Origin: Warburgia ugandensis
Lineage: Eukaryota; Streptophyta; Magnoliopsida; Canellales; Canellaceae
NCBI GenBank assembly: GCA_035236585.1
Contig: CP141139.1
Span: forward strand, 36,403,217-36,467,216
Length of the DNA: 64,000 nt
Reading direction: 5' to 3'
Position 1 is the first letter of the stretch; every line of letters starts with the position of its first letter. Shown piece after piece: positions 25,301 through 34,861 of this stretch. The translations under genes were made by a program, and so were the position numbers. A model generated the notes under the pieces. That model was not told where the DNA came from, did no database searches, and saw nothing but the letters and a program-made list of their open reading frames with translations.

Positions 25301-26142
25301 AAAATGTGCAAGGGATGTGACAACTCTATCTATGGGATTCAACTGTGTTAAACTCAATATGTATATAAATTGATTTGCATGATCAAAATTTATTTGTACT
25401 TTAATCTCCAAATAAATTCCTTAAAATTATTTTTGTGAAAAAATAGATCAAAGAAATTCTAAAAGTAGATTTCAGTGGAGATCTTGAAAGTCGATAAAGA
25501 AAAAAGGACAACCTAAGGATGTCACATCTAGACTCATCTTTAGATGTTGGCATTTCCAGTAAGCCAACAAAAGTAAGGGGGAAAATTTAAAAATAAAAAA
25601 TAAAATAAAAGGAAGAAGAAAGGGAATGCACTTATAATAGATCCATCTATGTGAAAACAAGACAGCTGGAGCCGTGTTGAAATTCCGATCAACAAAGTTG
25701 GTACAGCTTTTCCCTGGTCGGCTGTTTCAAATTTCCCAACAAGGAGCAGGTCTGTGGCAGCCCTACCAACTATTTACCTTGAGATCGAACCACCATTTTT
25801 CTAGCGCTGTGTGCTGGTAGGTACAACTTCGAGGCTGTTCTTTTTCGAGAAAAATGAACCTATTTACTCTTAGTCGTTGATCTTGACAGACGCATCACCA
25901 CGATAGCCATACTGCCCCACACGTTTGCTTATGGGTTAGGTAATTAGATTTCGCCGTTATTTGTGGGTCCCAGTATCTGGTACGTGCATTTGTTGCCTTC
26001 TATCAGCAAGATCTCGGTGTTATTATAAATTAGGTTATACAACTTTTAACAGCCGTTTTTGCAGTGTCATACGCACACATTGTGTCATGCGTAGAGCCAA
26101 TCAGACCATCTCCAATGGCCGAAGTCCACATATTATATGGTT
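22336..26142 (-). mobile_element. Degraded LTR-retrotransposon-like sequence, minus strand
   Basis: No intact gene. On the minus strand at 24641-24660 the sequence AAGTTGGTATTAGAGCAAAG matches an initiator-tRNA-Met primer binding site (TGGTATCAGAGC) with one mismatch. Two diverged direct repeats lie on either side of it (about 24240-24510 and 24670-25010), sharing TTTTACAACTAAAATAAGAA-like and AGAGTGTTTTGGATCAT-like stretches, as expected of old LTR-type repeats. Minus-strand open stretches at 22967-23170, 23393-23599 and 23744-23953 give lysine/glutamate-rich or non-descript peptides that I cannot assign. The whole block is a tentative call. Confidence 0.4.
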
Positions 26143-26260
26143 GCGATTGTCAGGTAGGAAGGGGACATAACCGATTGACCCATCAGATTAACGGTCTAGA
26201 TGCGATTGTCAGGTAGGAAAGAGACATAACCGATTGACCCATCAGATGAACGGTCTAGAT
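26143..26260. repeat. 59-bp tandem duplication (two copies)
   Basis: Copies at 26143-26201 and 26202-26260 both start GCGATTGTCAGGTAGGAA and contain GACCCATCAGATKAACGG. They differ at only a few positions, so the duplication is fairly young. Confidence 0.85.
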
Positions 26261-26576
26261 AGAGATTGTGGCTTCCCTGATTATCAATTCTTATCCAGAT
26301 AAATCTTCAGGCAGACCGAAATTTTGAACCCTGTTAAGAAGTTTCTAAAACTAAATCTCCACTAACAATCTTATCCTTATTTTATCCCTTCCATTATGAT
26401 TGATAGGGTTGGATTAAAAGAAGTTGAAGTCTCTTTTGTTTAGTACTACTACTGTCCTTGCCATTATCTGCCCATCATAATGCGCACAAAATTCGGGTCT
26501 AGTTGTCGTCGAGGCAGTCCTAATCAACACTTAGCACAGGATTTCTACGTGTCATTTTATATGTGGAAGTAAAGTA

Positions 26577-26755
26577 GGGAAGCCTTTGCGTAAGGGTAGA
26601 TTAGGCATGGTAGGATTTTAACGTCACGGGTTCTAAACGCAAAATATCCTCCAGCAAAATGAAAGATAATGTTGCATACTATTAACCTTTGTGGTCTGCC
26701 CCTTTAATAGGACTTGCATATGCAAGAACTTCATCCACCATGAATGCCCTTTTTA
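26577..26755 (+). mobile_element. Au-like SINE copy A
   Basis: Order matches the Au SINE consensus: a degenerate tRNA-like head (GGGAAGCCTTTGCGTAAGGGTAG), a B-box-like segment (ACGTCACGGGTTCTAAACGC), AATGAAAGATAATGTTGCATA, CCTTTGTGGTCTGCCCCTTT and a TGCCCTTTTT end. The flanks are similar: TTTATATGTGGAAGTAAAGTA on the left and TTTATGTGGAAGTAGTATT on the right. Confidence 0.75.
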
Positions 26756-26777
26756 TTATTTATGTGGAAGTAGTATT

Positions 26778-26960
26778 TACAAAAGGTGAGCCGTGGCATA
26801 AGAGTAGAGTTATCATCATGTGACTTTGAGATCACTAGTTCAAAGCATGAAAACAGTCTCTTGCAAAGTATAAGGTAAGGCTGCAAACTATTAACCCTTG
26901 TGGTCCACCCCTTTCCTATACTTCACATACGTGAGAACGTTGTATACCATAGCTGTCCAG
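26778..26960 (+). mobile_element. Au-like SINE copy B with 19-bp TSD
   Basis: A tRNA-like head (GTGAGCCGTGGCATAAGAGTAG), B-box-like TGAGATCACTAGTTCAAAGC, AAACAGTCTCTTGCAAAGTA, TAAGGTAAGGCTGC, then CCTTGTGGTCCACCCCTTTC. TTTATGTGGAAGTAGTATT is perfectly repeated at 26759-26777 and 26961-26979. It is inserted directly beside copy A at the same target string. Confidence 0.82.
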
Positions 26961-27098
26961 TTTATGTGGAAGTAGTATTAACAGCAATCAGTGAAGGCAA
27001 TTTTTTATTAATTTAGTTTGTCTTACTTGAGAAACCATTTGAGAAGGAAGTTTGCACTTAGACGAAGAAACCAGAATCGCGCGATCAAACTCTTCCCA

Positions 27099-27292
27099 AA
27101 CTAAAAAGGGCAGGGGCAGGCCCCGTGCACAAAGCTCCCACCTATGCGGGGTTCGAGGAAGGGGTGGACCACAAGGGTTTAAAGTACACAGTCTTACCTT
27201 ACATTTTGTAAAAGGCTATTTTCACGTCTTGAACCTATGACCTTAAGGTCACATGACAACAACTTTTACCATTGTGCCAAGCTCCCCTTCTA
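27099..27292 (-). mobile_element. Au-like SINE, near full length
   Basis: On the minus strand the order is GGGGAGCTTGGCACAATGGTAA (A box), ACCTTAAGGTCATAGGTTCAAG (B box), GTGAAAATAGCC, ATGTAAGGTAAGACTG, CCCTTGTGGTCCACCCCTTCC, then GGAGCTTTGTGCACGGGG and a GCCCTTTTT end. Flanks TCTTCCCAAACTAA and CTCATCCCAAACTAA form a 10-13-bp target duplication. Confidence 0.85.
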
Positions 27293-27980
27293 AGCTCATC
27301 CCAAACTAATTCGCATAATTTTACAGATCTTTTTAATGAGAAATGATAATTCCAAGTATCATATGGATTTTTCTTACAGAATGTGCGCTTTACTTGTCTT
27401 GTTTTTTAGATCTAAGCCGTTCACTATGTTGGGAATTGCTCATAAGTTGAGTATTAAATTTGTGCCCATTAGAAACTTTATCCTAAATTTCATTTGTCGT
27501 TATTTTTAACATAGGATAAAATATGACTATAAATTTATATTTAACTAAATATGAGATAAATTATTTAATTATCATTAAATTTGACACCACCCTGTCTAAG
27601 CATTCCCAACATGGGTGAACAGCTTAGATTAAGCAAGTAAAGTACACTGATCCTAGTTTATCCTTCCTACTTAATTATCTGCCTGTTAGACGATTTAAAC
27701 TCTCGAGTTAAAAAGTTTTATAGTTTTTAATTATCTCTTTTTTAAGGCAAAAAATTCTGGAAAGCATTGGCTGCAATCAGCAGCCATTATCTAGAGAGTG
27801 GAGGGCCCTTTCATTATCATGGCTTCTATAAAAAATAGGGGTGTCATTATCATTTCGACCATGCAAAACAGTTTAATTAATGGAAGAAATGCAGTTATTT
27901 GTTCATGTGGAGTCTCTTTATTACTTTACATAAAGTATGGACTTTATTACTTTGCATAAAGTGTAAGATATACTAACGTG
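27293..27980. other. Gene-free spacer
   Basis: No gene recognised. AT-rich intergenic DNA. TTTATTACTTTRCATAAAGT is repeated side by side at about 27917-27962, a short tandem duplication. Confidence 0.4.
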
Positions 27981-27983
27981 GCC

Positions 27984-28130
27984 AAAAGTCGTCTAGCACA
28001 GTTAGTCGCACAAAAACAAGTCGCCTCTCCTTCTTGTATGTGTTCAGAGGTTCAAGGCGGCCCTTTCACCTTATGGGAAGAAGATTTCAAGTATAATAAG
28101 TTCTAGGGAGTTTGCTTCGTAATTTTACGA
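27984..28130 (+). mobile_element. Second tRNA-derived SINE family, plus copy
   Basis: GTCTAGCACAGTTAGTCGCAC (A-box-like) is followed by AAGTCGCCTCTCC, then TCAGAGGTTCAAGGCGGCC (B-box-like) and GATTTCAAGTATAATAAG. The reverse complement of 29810-29960 has the same order (TCTAGCACAGTTAGTCGTAG, AAGACGCCTCCC, GAGGTTTTAAG, GATTTCAAGTA), which supports a repeat family. The boundaries are approximate. Confidence 0.55.
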
Positions 28131-28730
28131 TTAAGAAAAAAAAAAAAAACTAACTTGATCATGCATAATTAGATGGATCTCTATACCACCTTCCTTTCAT
28201 TGTATGTTCGTTGATATCGTTCACAAAAGAGAATTTTCATTTTTATGAAAAGTTTTTCAAGGTTTGAAATTGAATTGTACCAAAGACCCAAAATCTTTTA
28301 TGCCTTAAAGTTTCGAGTCTTTAGCACAATTCAATTTCAAGCTGTGAAACACTTTTCACGTTTTAGAATTCCTTTTTCCATAAAAATTAATTTTGGTTTA
28401 TTTCTTGCCTACCAATTACACAATTCAAGTGAAGGTGTCAAAATTCAAAATACAGACACGCCATTGCAAGAAATAAACTTAAATAGATTTTGTGGAAAGA
28501 CCCACCTAATAGCAACCAAAAACGATGACTTGTTTGGATCAAAATTTAGTTTGGGCTCACTCAATGCTCTCAGTTGTCGAACAAAACTTTTACATTTGAC
28601 GAATAAAATAAAGGGTTAGCTAGGTGGATAAAACTTTTGCTTATACAGGATCTAAAAAAGGGGTGGAGCTAAAAAAATATAATAGTATTTGCCCTTAATT
28701 TATATTTTTGTAAGAAGTTATTTTTAGGTT
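28131..28730. other. Gene-free stretch with an unassigned open frame
   Basis: The plus-strand open frame 28245-28619 (124 codons, MKSFSRFEIELYQRPK...) has no recognisable domain and begins in AT-rich DNA. I do not call it a gene. Nothing else is seen. Confidence 0.35.
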
Positions 28731-28837
28731 CCGAGCTTAAGATTTAAAATTCAGGATTAAGAAGCTATTTTTCACGCCTTAAACCTGTGACCTCAAAATT
28801 ACAACGACAGCTCTACAGTTAAACGGAGGTTCCTTCA
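28731..28837 (-). mobile_element. Degenerate Au-like SINE head
   Basis: Minus-strand order GGAACCTCCGTTTAACTGTAG (A-box-like), GTTGTAATTTTGAGGTCACAGG, TTTAAGGCGTGAAAAATAGC matches the first half of the Au SINE seen elsewhere in the window. The 3' half is eroded or missing. Confidence 0.5.
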
Positions 28838-29621
28838 ATATATTAAAAAGTCATATCTGTATGGTATAGGGGAAGGGCCCTACTTAACAGCTGTATACCA
28901 GTTACCACCTGCTCTACTTTTGCCTATTCCATAAACAAGAAAGTGCAATCTGAGTCAAACAATTGGACGCACTTACTCGGACGGTCACCAAAACAGCCCG
29001 AGGAGAGTCATTTTCAACCCGGCCCTTTGTGGAAATATGGCAACGGACATTCTGTTACATCACAGAATCAACACGGGAAAAGAGTTTTCTTTATTGCTCG
29101 ATCGTGTCAAAGGTTTGGACGGTAAGGATGCAATAATAATAATAGAGGAATGATAAATTTAGACGTACGTGATCCAACTCTTTCATCTCGTTACTTTAAA
29201 TGTAGCTGTCTTTAAGATAAAAAATTATGTAGTTTAGATGATTCTAGCCGCTATAAAAGTGTACATTTTTTTACTAAAATTTTAAATTGTCCATTTTTAA
29301 GTGCAAAATTACATGTAGTCTATAAATGCTAGATTTATTCAAATTATATGATTTTTTATCTATAAGACAACTAAATATAAGGCAACAAGTCGTACTAGCT
29401 GGATCATTCAGAGGTGAGACCCATAAAATGTGGTTGCTAGACTACACCTCTAGCGGGTTTAGTATAACATTCATTGTAAAAACATTGTAGGCAAAACGGG
29501 GTTATTTTCTACATTTTCTTTTGAAAACATCTTCGAGAAAAGACGAGTAGCAGTGATCATGCTATATATGTGGACCATAATACGAACTCACGTGATTAAG
29601 CCATCTAAAACATGAGTAACC
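28838..29621. other. Gene-free intergenic stretch
   Basis: No supported gene or clear repeat. The open frame at 28943-29125 has no recognisable content. Confidence 0.35.
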
Positions 29622-29790
29622 GTGTCTAGCGCAGCTGGTTGGCATCTTCCTTAAAATACACTTGGCATTAGGTTTGAGTTCGGGTCATTGCTATCCTTTA
29701 TCTTAGGCTTATATTTTTATTTAAGCGACTGTGCATGTAATTTGATTTGAAGTAGGGGTACGTGTGTGCATTTTCTTTTTTTCTTTTTTC
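29622..29790 (+). mobile_element. tRNA-derived SINE-like copy with A and B boxes
   Basis: GTGTCTAGCGCAGCTGGTTGGCA looks like a tRNA head with an A box, and TTTGAGTTCGGGTCATTGC like a B box about 50 bp on. It ends in a TTTTCTTTTTTTCTTTT tract (about 29773-29800). It is probably related to the family at 27984. The target duplication is unresolved. Confidence 0.5.
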
Positions 29791-29805
29791 TTTTTTCTTT
29801 TAGTG

Positions 29806-29962
29806 GCAAAGAACTATGAGGCAAATTATTTAGAAGCTATGCCCCAATTCCTAAATCTACTTGAAATCTCTCCAATAAGGAGAAACTGCCACTTAAAACC
29901 TCGAATAAGCATAACATGAAGGGAGGCGTCTTGTTGTCTACGACTAACTGTGCTAGATGTCT
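29806..29962 (-). mobile_element. Second tRNA-derived SINE family, minus copy
   Basis: The reverse complement begins ATCTAGCACAGTTAGTCGTAG and continues AAGACGCCTCCC, CGAGGTTTTAAGTGGC, GATTTCAAGTAGATTTAGG. It is homologous in order to the plus copy at 27984-28130. Confidence 0.55.
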
Positions 29963-30555
29963 TTCATATAAATATATTCCTTTGATGAACCTGTATTTCC
30001 TTGTATTTAAATGTTTTCTATGTTATTATTTTATGATAGTTTAAATAGCACTGCATGTAGGACTACTTAATGACTTGATCTAGCCCCACATTTTTCACTA
30101 ACATTTAACAATGACTTGCCAAATGAACGCCCTTGCTTAATTAGGAAGTGTAAGAAATACCATCCAATATGATCAGTTAACATAAAGAGAGAGGGCAGTG
30201 GTTTGGCCAAAAGAGGCGCTTCTCCCATTGATGCTAGGTTTTGGGGTCGAAATTGGCACCCTCCAACCTTGTACAAGATGATAGATCTGCTAGATCCTGC
30301 TAGTAGTTTTCTTTGTAATTCTTTTTCTATATATTCCCTATCATAAAAAATAAAAAAGAAAAAGAAAAAGAAAAAGAAAATCTATAAAAATACACCATAG
30401 GAGGCAAGGTACATTATCTAAGTAAGCATTTACATAGCTAAAAGCCATCCAAAGGTAGTTGGTTGCAAACATCATGACAGTTGAAGCTTTGAGGTGACAC
30501 TTTTTCTTATTGGAGAGATCCAAAGTAGATTTAGGAATTAGTATATGCTTGTAGG
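29963..30555. other. Gene-free spacer
   Basis: No gene recognised. It contains an A-rich AAAAAG microsatellite-like run at about 30344-30380. Confidence 0.4.
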
Positions 30556-30733
30556 TGATTTGCTTGGTGCAGTGGTTGATTTGTTATTGTGTAACGTTGA
30601 GGTCACATATTTGAGGTATGAAAAAAGCCTTTTGCAAAAATACAAGATAAAACTACATACTATAGATTCTTTGTGGTCAGCTCCTTTCCCAAACCCTATA
30701 TACACAAGAGTTTTGTGCACTGAGCTGCCCTTT
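30556..30733 (+). mobile_element. Au-like SINE copy
   Basis: GCTTGGTGCAGTGGTTGATT (A box), TGAGGTCACATATTTGAGG (B-box region), AAAGCCTTTTGCAAAAATAC, then TTTGTGGTCAGCTCCTTTCC, GTTTTGTGCACTGAGCTGCC and a CCCTTT end. Copy quality is moderate. No clean target duplication is visible. Confidence 0.75.
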
Positions 30734-31260
30734 ACAGGCAGTTTGCTTGTGACTAAAAAAAAAAGAGAATAAGAATTTACACCGTTAAAGAAGAGAGGAA
30801 GCTAAGAGAAGCATATATGGCTAGTGATGAGAAAAGTTCTTAAAATAATTCTAATATTTGGATATACTCCTAATTGAATTTTAATCTAAAAATTAATATA
30901 TGCGATGAAATTATTGAATTATTTGAATCGTCACTAACAAATTCTGAGGAGACGCATCAGGAAACGCAGTTTAAGAACGTCAATGATGTCTAGGCCCACC
31001 GCTCATTCCCTTTCCACATATAACATGCCATCAGGAATGCCATGCCAATTTTGACCGTTGGATCAACATACGACGTCACATCGACGGTTCCGATGTGGCA
31101 TTTTGATTCTAAAGATCAACTTAGTAAAAGACGATCTCTATCTGAACTGGGGTGTTGGACGAAGCTGACTGACCGCAATTTATTACCATTAAATCCTACC
31201 CGAGATAAAGCCATTACAAATCTTACAGCTGCCCCCCTTCCCTCTCTGTCTCTCTAGAGG
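30734..31260. other. Upstream region of LCBK1
   Basis: No other gene. The last 200 bp become GC-richer and lead into a CT-rich leader, as expected of a plant core promoter region. Specific upstream elements cannot be assigned with confidence. Confidence 0.4.
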
Positions 31261-31263
31261 CGG

Positions 31264-31276
31264 GCGTATAAGGGAG
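31264..31276 (+). promoter_or_regulatory. Putative TATA-type core promoter element of LCBK1
   Basis: GCGTATAAGGGAG lies just downstream of a CTCTCTGTCTCTC tract and about 3.6 kb (mostly intron) upstream of the LCBK1 start codon. Spacing to the leader exon is plausible. The transcription start itself cannot be read from sequence. Confidence 0.4.
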
Positions 31277-31294
31277 AGAGTCGACGGTCTTGAC

Positions 31295-31646
31295 GCCGTT
31301 TGGTTCAGAAGGATCAATGGCTTCTGCTCTATCTATTAGCCCCTGAGATGAAATAAAGAAAAATAGAGGAATTAAGAAAAAGGAAAGAGAAGGAGAAAAT
31401 CCCGTCGCTGCCTTTCTCGCACCCTCCCTGCATTTGCCTCTTCGTGTCCGACACGCCTTTCTTCCTAGTCTTCTCCAACAACTCCCTCATTTTCCTTTTT
31501 TGACATCTGGTCGTCTTTCAAGTTCCGAATTCTAGGGTTTTTCCTTGCACGCAGTCCGGATTCCCCGTTTTGGTGGTTTGGCGTGCCAGAAAATCCACTG
31601 CGATTTCGTATTGGATTTGGAGGATCGGATCGGCGTCTCGTTGCAG
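31295..31646 (+). other. Putative 5'-UTR exon of LCBK1
   Basis: Pyrimidine-rich, GC-richer leader-like sequence with a candidate donor CAG/GTTGGA at 31646/31647. The next exon has a good acceptor at 34736 (TCTACTCTATTATGCAG). An alternative donor lies at about 31874 (TTGCAG/GTTGTT). Both ends of this exon are approximate. Confidence 0.45.
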
Positions 31647-32622
31647 GTTGGACCTATTCCCTACGGATGGATTTTTTGTTTTTAATTTGTGGAGTGGTTG
31701 GGAAATGTTTTCTTCTTCTGGTTTTGTTTTTCGTGTCGAATTCTAGTTGTTGTAACGATTTTGTTATTACTGTTATTATTTATGGTTTCAATTTGATTCC
31801 TTTATTTTCATCTGTGAATTTCTCACCGACGATGTTGTTGCCTGTTTCTGTGTAGAAGAGATCTGAATTGCAGGTTGTTGACGAACTGTTACGAGTTGAA
31901 TTTAGAGTAATTTTTTTTCTTTTTTTTTCAGGTTCGATTGTGAAATTTGAGTGTTGAATGCTAATTTCTGGTTGGCTTTTTTTTACAAAAGATCTGTATT
32001 TTCTTGCTTCTGTTATAATTTGTTTATGTGATATGTTCTTTTTAGCTGAAGTAGACCTTGAGGAATCCGATCAAATTGTGTTACGTTTGAGTCCTACTGG
32101 CAAATCATCTGTTTGTTGACGAAATAATCTCTGGTACAAGAATTATTAAACTTATACGTCTGATTGGAATTCTTGCCGGCTTCTCTACCTCTACTTGTTT
32201 CTAGACACTAGCTGCAGGACTTGAGCTCCCAAAATGAAAATATTTTCGTATTTTTAAAATCCTCTAGTGTTATTAAATGTGAAAATTTAAAAGTGTTTTC
32301 TGGAAAGTAATATCTGATAAGATATGCCTACTGGTTTGCAAAGATTAAGAGGCACATCGCCAGCCGTTTTCAAATCAACAAAATGGTTCTTCTTCACAAT
32401 TACCTTTCTTGACCATCCCCTGTTACTTGTCGTGACTTCCAAAACTCACATCACCTGCAATGACCTCTCCAGGAGATTTTGAGTTAGCCAAGTGAGAATC
32501 AGAATAGGAGAGCCAGGATTTGGCACCCAATTTCCATACACTGGGAGCAGTGATTGATGGAGATATTTCACATGTAAGTTGGATTTCTGCAAGCGGTGCA
32601 AAGCATCAACTATCCCACAACC

Positions 32623-32724
<102 letters not shown>

Positions 32725-32979
32725 TCCTTATTTCTCTCATATGCAGATGCTGCCACCCAAAATGACCAGTTTACCTTTCTACAAAGTCACTTAAGAAAGC
32801 AAGTCAGTGTTTCTTGTTGATATGAAGTGGCCATCTGTTCGTTAATCTACCAGTTGTGTTGTTTCATAAAAAATCTGACTTTTGTATGGAAGCACATATA
32901 TGACTTTTGTATGGAAGCACATACATGTAAGTTGGATTTCTGCAAGCGGTGCAAAGCATCAACTATCGCACAACCACTT

Positions 32980-32982
<3 letters not shown>

Positions 32983-33042
<60 letters not shown>
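32983..33042 (+). repeat. (CT)n microsatellite, second copy
   Basis: About 60 bp of CT, ending in CGCG. The length differs from the first copy by about 30 bp, although the flanks are nearly the same. Confidence 0.97.
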
Positions 33043-33044
<2 letters not shown>

Positions 33045-34861
33045 GTCCTTATTTCTCTCATATGCAGATGCTGCCACCCAAAATGATCAGTTTACCTTTC
33101 TACAAAGTCACTTAAGAAAGCAAGTCAGTGTTTCTTGTTGATATGAAGTGGCCATCTGTTCGTTAATCTACCAGTTGTGTTGTTTCATAAAAAATCTGAC
33201 TTTTGTATGGAAGCACATATATGCTTCATTCTTATATCCAGGAGAGACAACAATCTAACAGATAGAGCTAAATGATTTTTCTAGAGTTCTCATTCATACA
33301 AGGCATCTTTAATTTTTGTTTTGTCTAATAGAGCTGTTATTTGTTTCACAAACTAAAGGTCGTTTAAGAAGCTTGTCGCTGAGAGGTGGATCACTACTCA
33401 TTCTTCCTGTTTTGCCAAGTATTCCCTTTCTCCATAAATATCTACCCTCTCCTGCACTCTGCAGGAGGGTTTGGTAGTTGAATGAAACGGCCCAATTGTT
33501 TCAATGTAGAATAAATGTTCAGAGGAAAATTTTTGTCTCAGTGCTGTGGTTTGGTGCCACTGGATTAACTTTCAATTTGACTGTTTGTGTATGATCTTCT
33601 CTAGAGGAAGTTCTATTGTTATTCAATTGTGAGCTGGTTCACAGCTAGAGATCGTACTACCACTTCGTTGTGTTAAAAATATGATCAGGGCAGAAAAGCA
33701 CTGCTTCATCCGGTGGCCATTGACAGGTCTTTGTATTTTGTTGGAGGAACTTTTTAATACTATTAGTAGCTTCCTTGCATATGGACGTGGTGTTCCCCTG
33801 ATCTTTCGTCGGAGATGAATAACTTGCTGGAGATTTTCTTCTTGGGGAGAAAGTGGATCAGATTTAATCTTCAAACAAGTTATATAAGTTTCTGCTTGGT
33901 ATTACTCCAAAAGTTACCGAATCTTATGCACATGCAACTTATAAAATTCATGGGGCGATGATATATACACTCCTTTTTCTTGCCTGGGACACCCCTTTTT
34001 GTAGAGAGAAATAGAGAAGACAGAGAAGGAAAAGGGGTGGCCCAAGTAGAAAAATGGGTGTCTTTATCATACCAAATTAATGGGCTACCACTTTTTCCCA
34101 TGAATTTCTTAAGGGATTTAATACATTCTAATACTCTTGAATACTCGAAACATGATTGATATCGATAAGCATCTCCTTCTGTGTACAAAGTTTTAGGGAT
34201 TCATATTTTTCTGATTACTGGGCCTGCATTGCCTTGCAGAACCAAAATGGTCTCAGCATTTGGGACTAACATTCTTACTTGTACGCCATGTCTATGCAAT
34301 CACTCAACTTGGCACATATGTTCTTACAGTTGTCAAGTTTAATCTAAGAAGTTCTAGTTTGAAACTGAATTGAATGATCACTATCAAGTTTTTCTAAAAA
34401 AGAGGTTTGATTTGGAATGCTGAAAATAAATTTGTATGTCTTCATTGCGTGGATTCTTTTTCCATTTTCTGTATTATCGAGAGCTGTGTAATTATTTTTT
34501 GTATTTGTGATCCTTGCTTGGTCAAAATTGTCAAAGAAACTTTATTTAGATGGATACATGAGGGTTATCAGTCCTATGTTTTCACCAATCTGTTGAAGCT
34601 CTGTTCATTCTTGCTGTTTTTCTTCTTCAGCTTATTTGGTTTTCTTATCTGAACTCACATATTCTTGCCATTTTTTCTTCAAAGAAATTTTTAGTGCCAT
34701 ATTCGACAACATTAATTATTCTACTCTATTATGCAGGCTTATATTATGCTGGGTTATTCTCTTGGGATCTCTGGAGTCGTCTGCTCTACAGCTTATTGGA
34801 AGCTGATACTACAGCCATCGTGGTTTGCACTCATCATTGAAGTTTTGGTTGTGGGACAGAG

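Noticed and set aside
28245-28619. 124-codon open frame as a gene
   Set aside because: AT-rich composition, no domain, and it lies among SINE debris.
29622-29790. Genuine tRNA gene
   Set aside because: A and B boxes are present, but the sequence cannot form a proper tRNA cloverleaf and continues into SINE-like body and tail.
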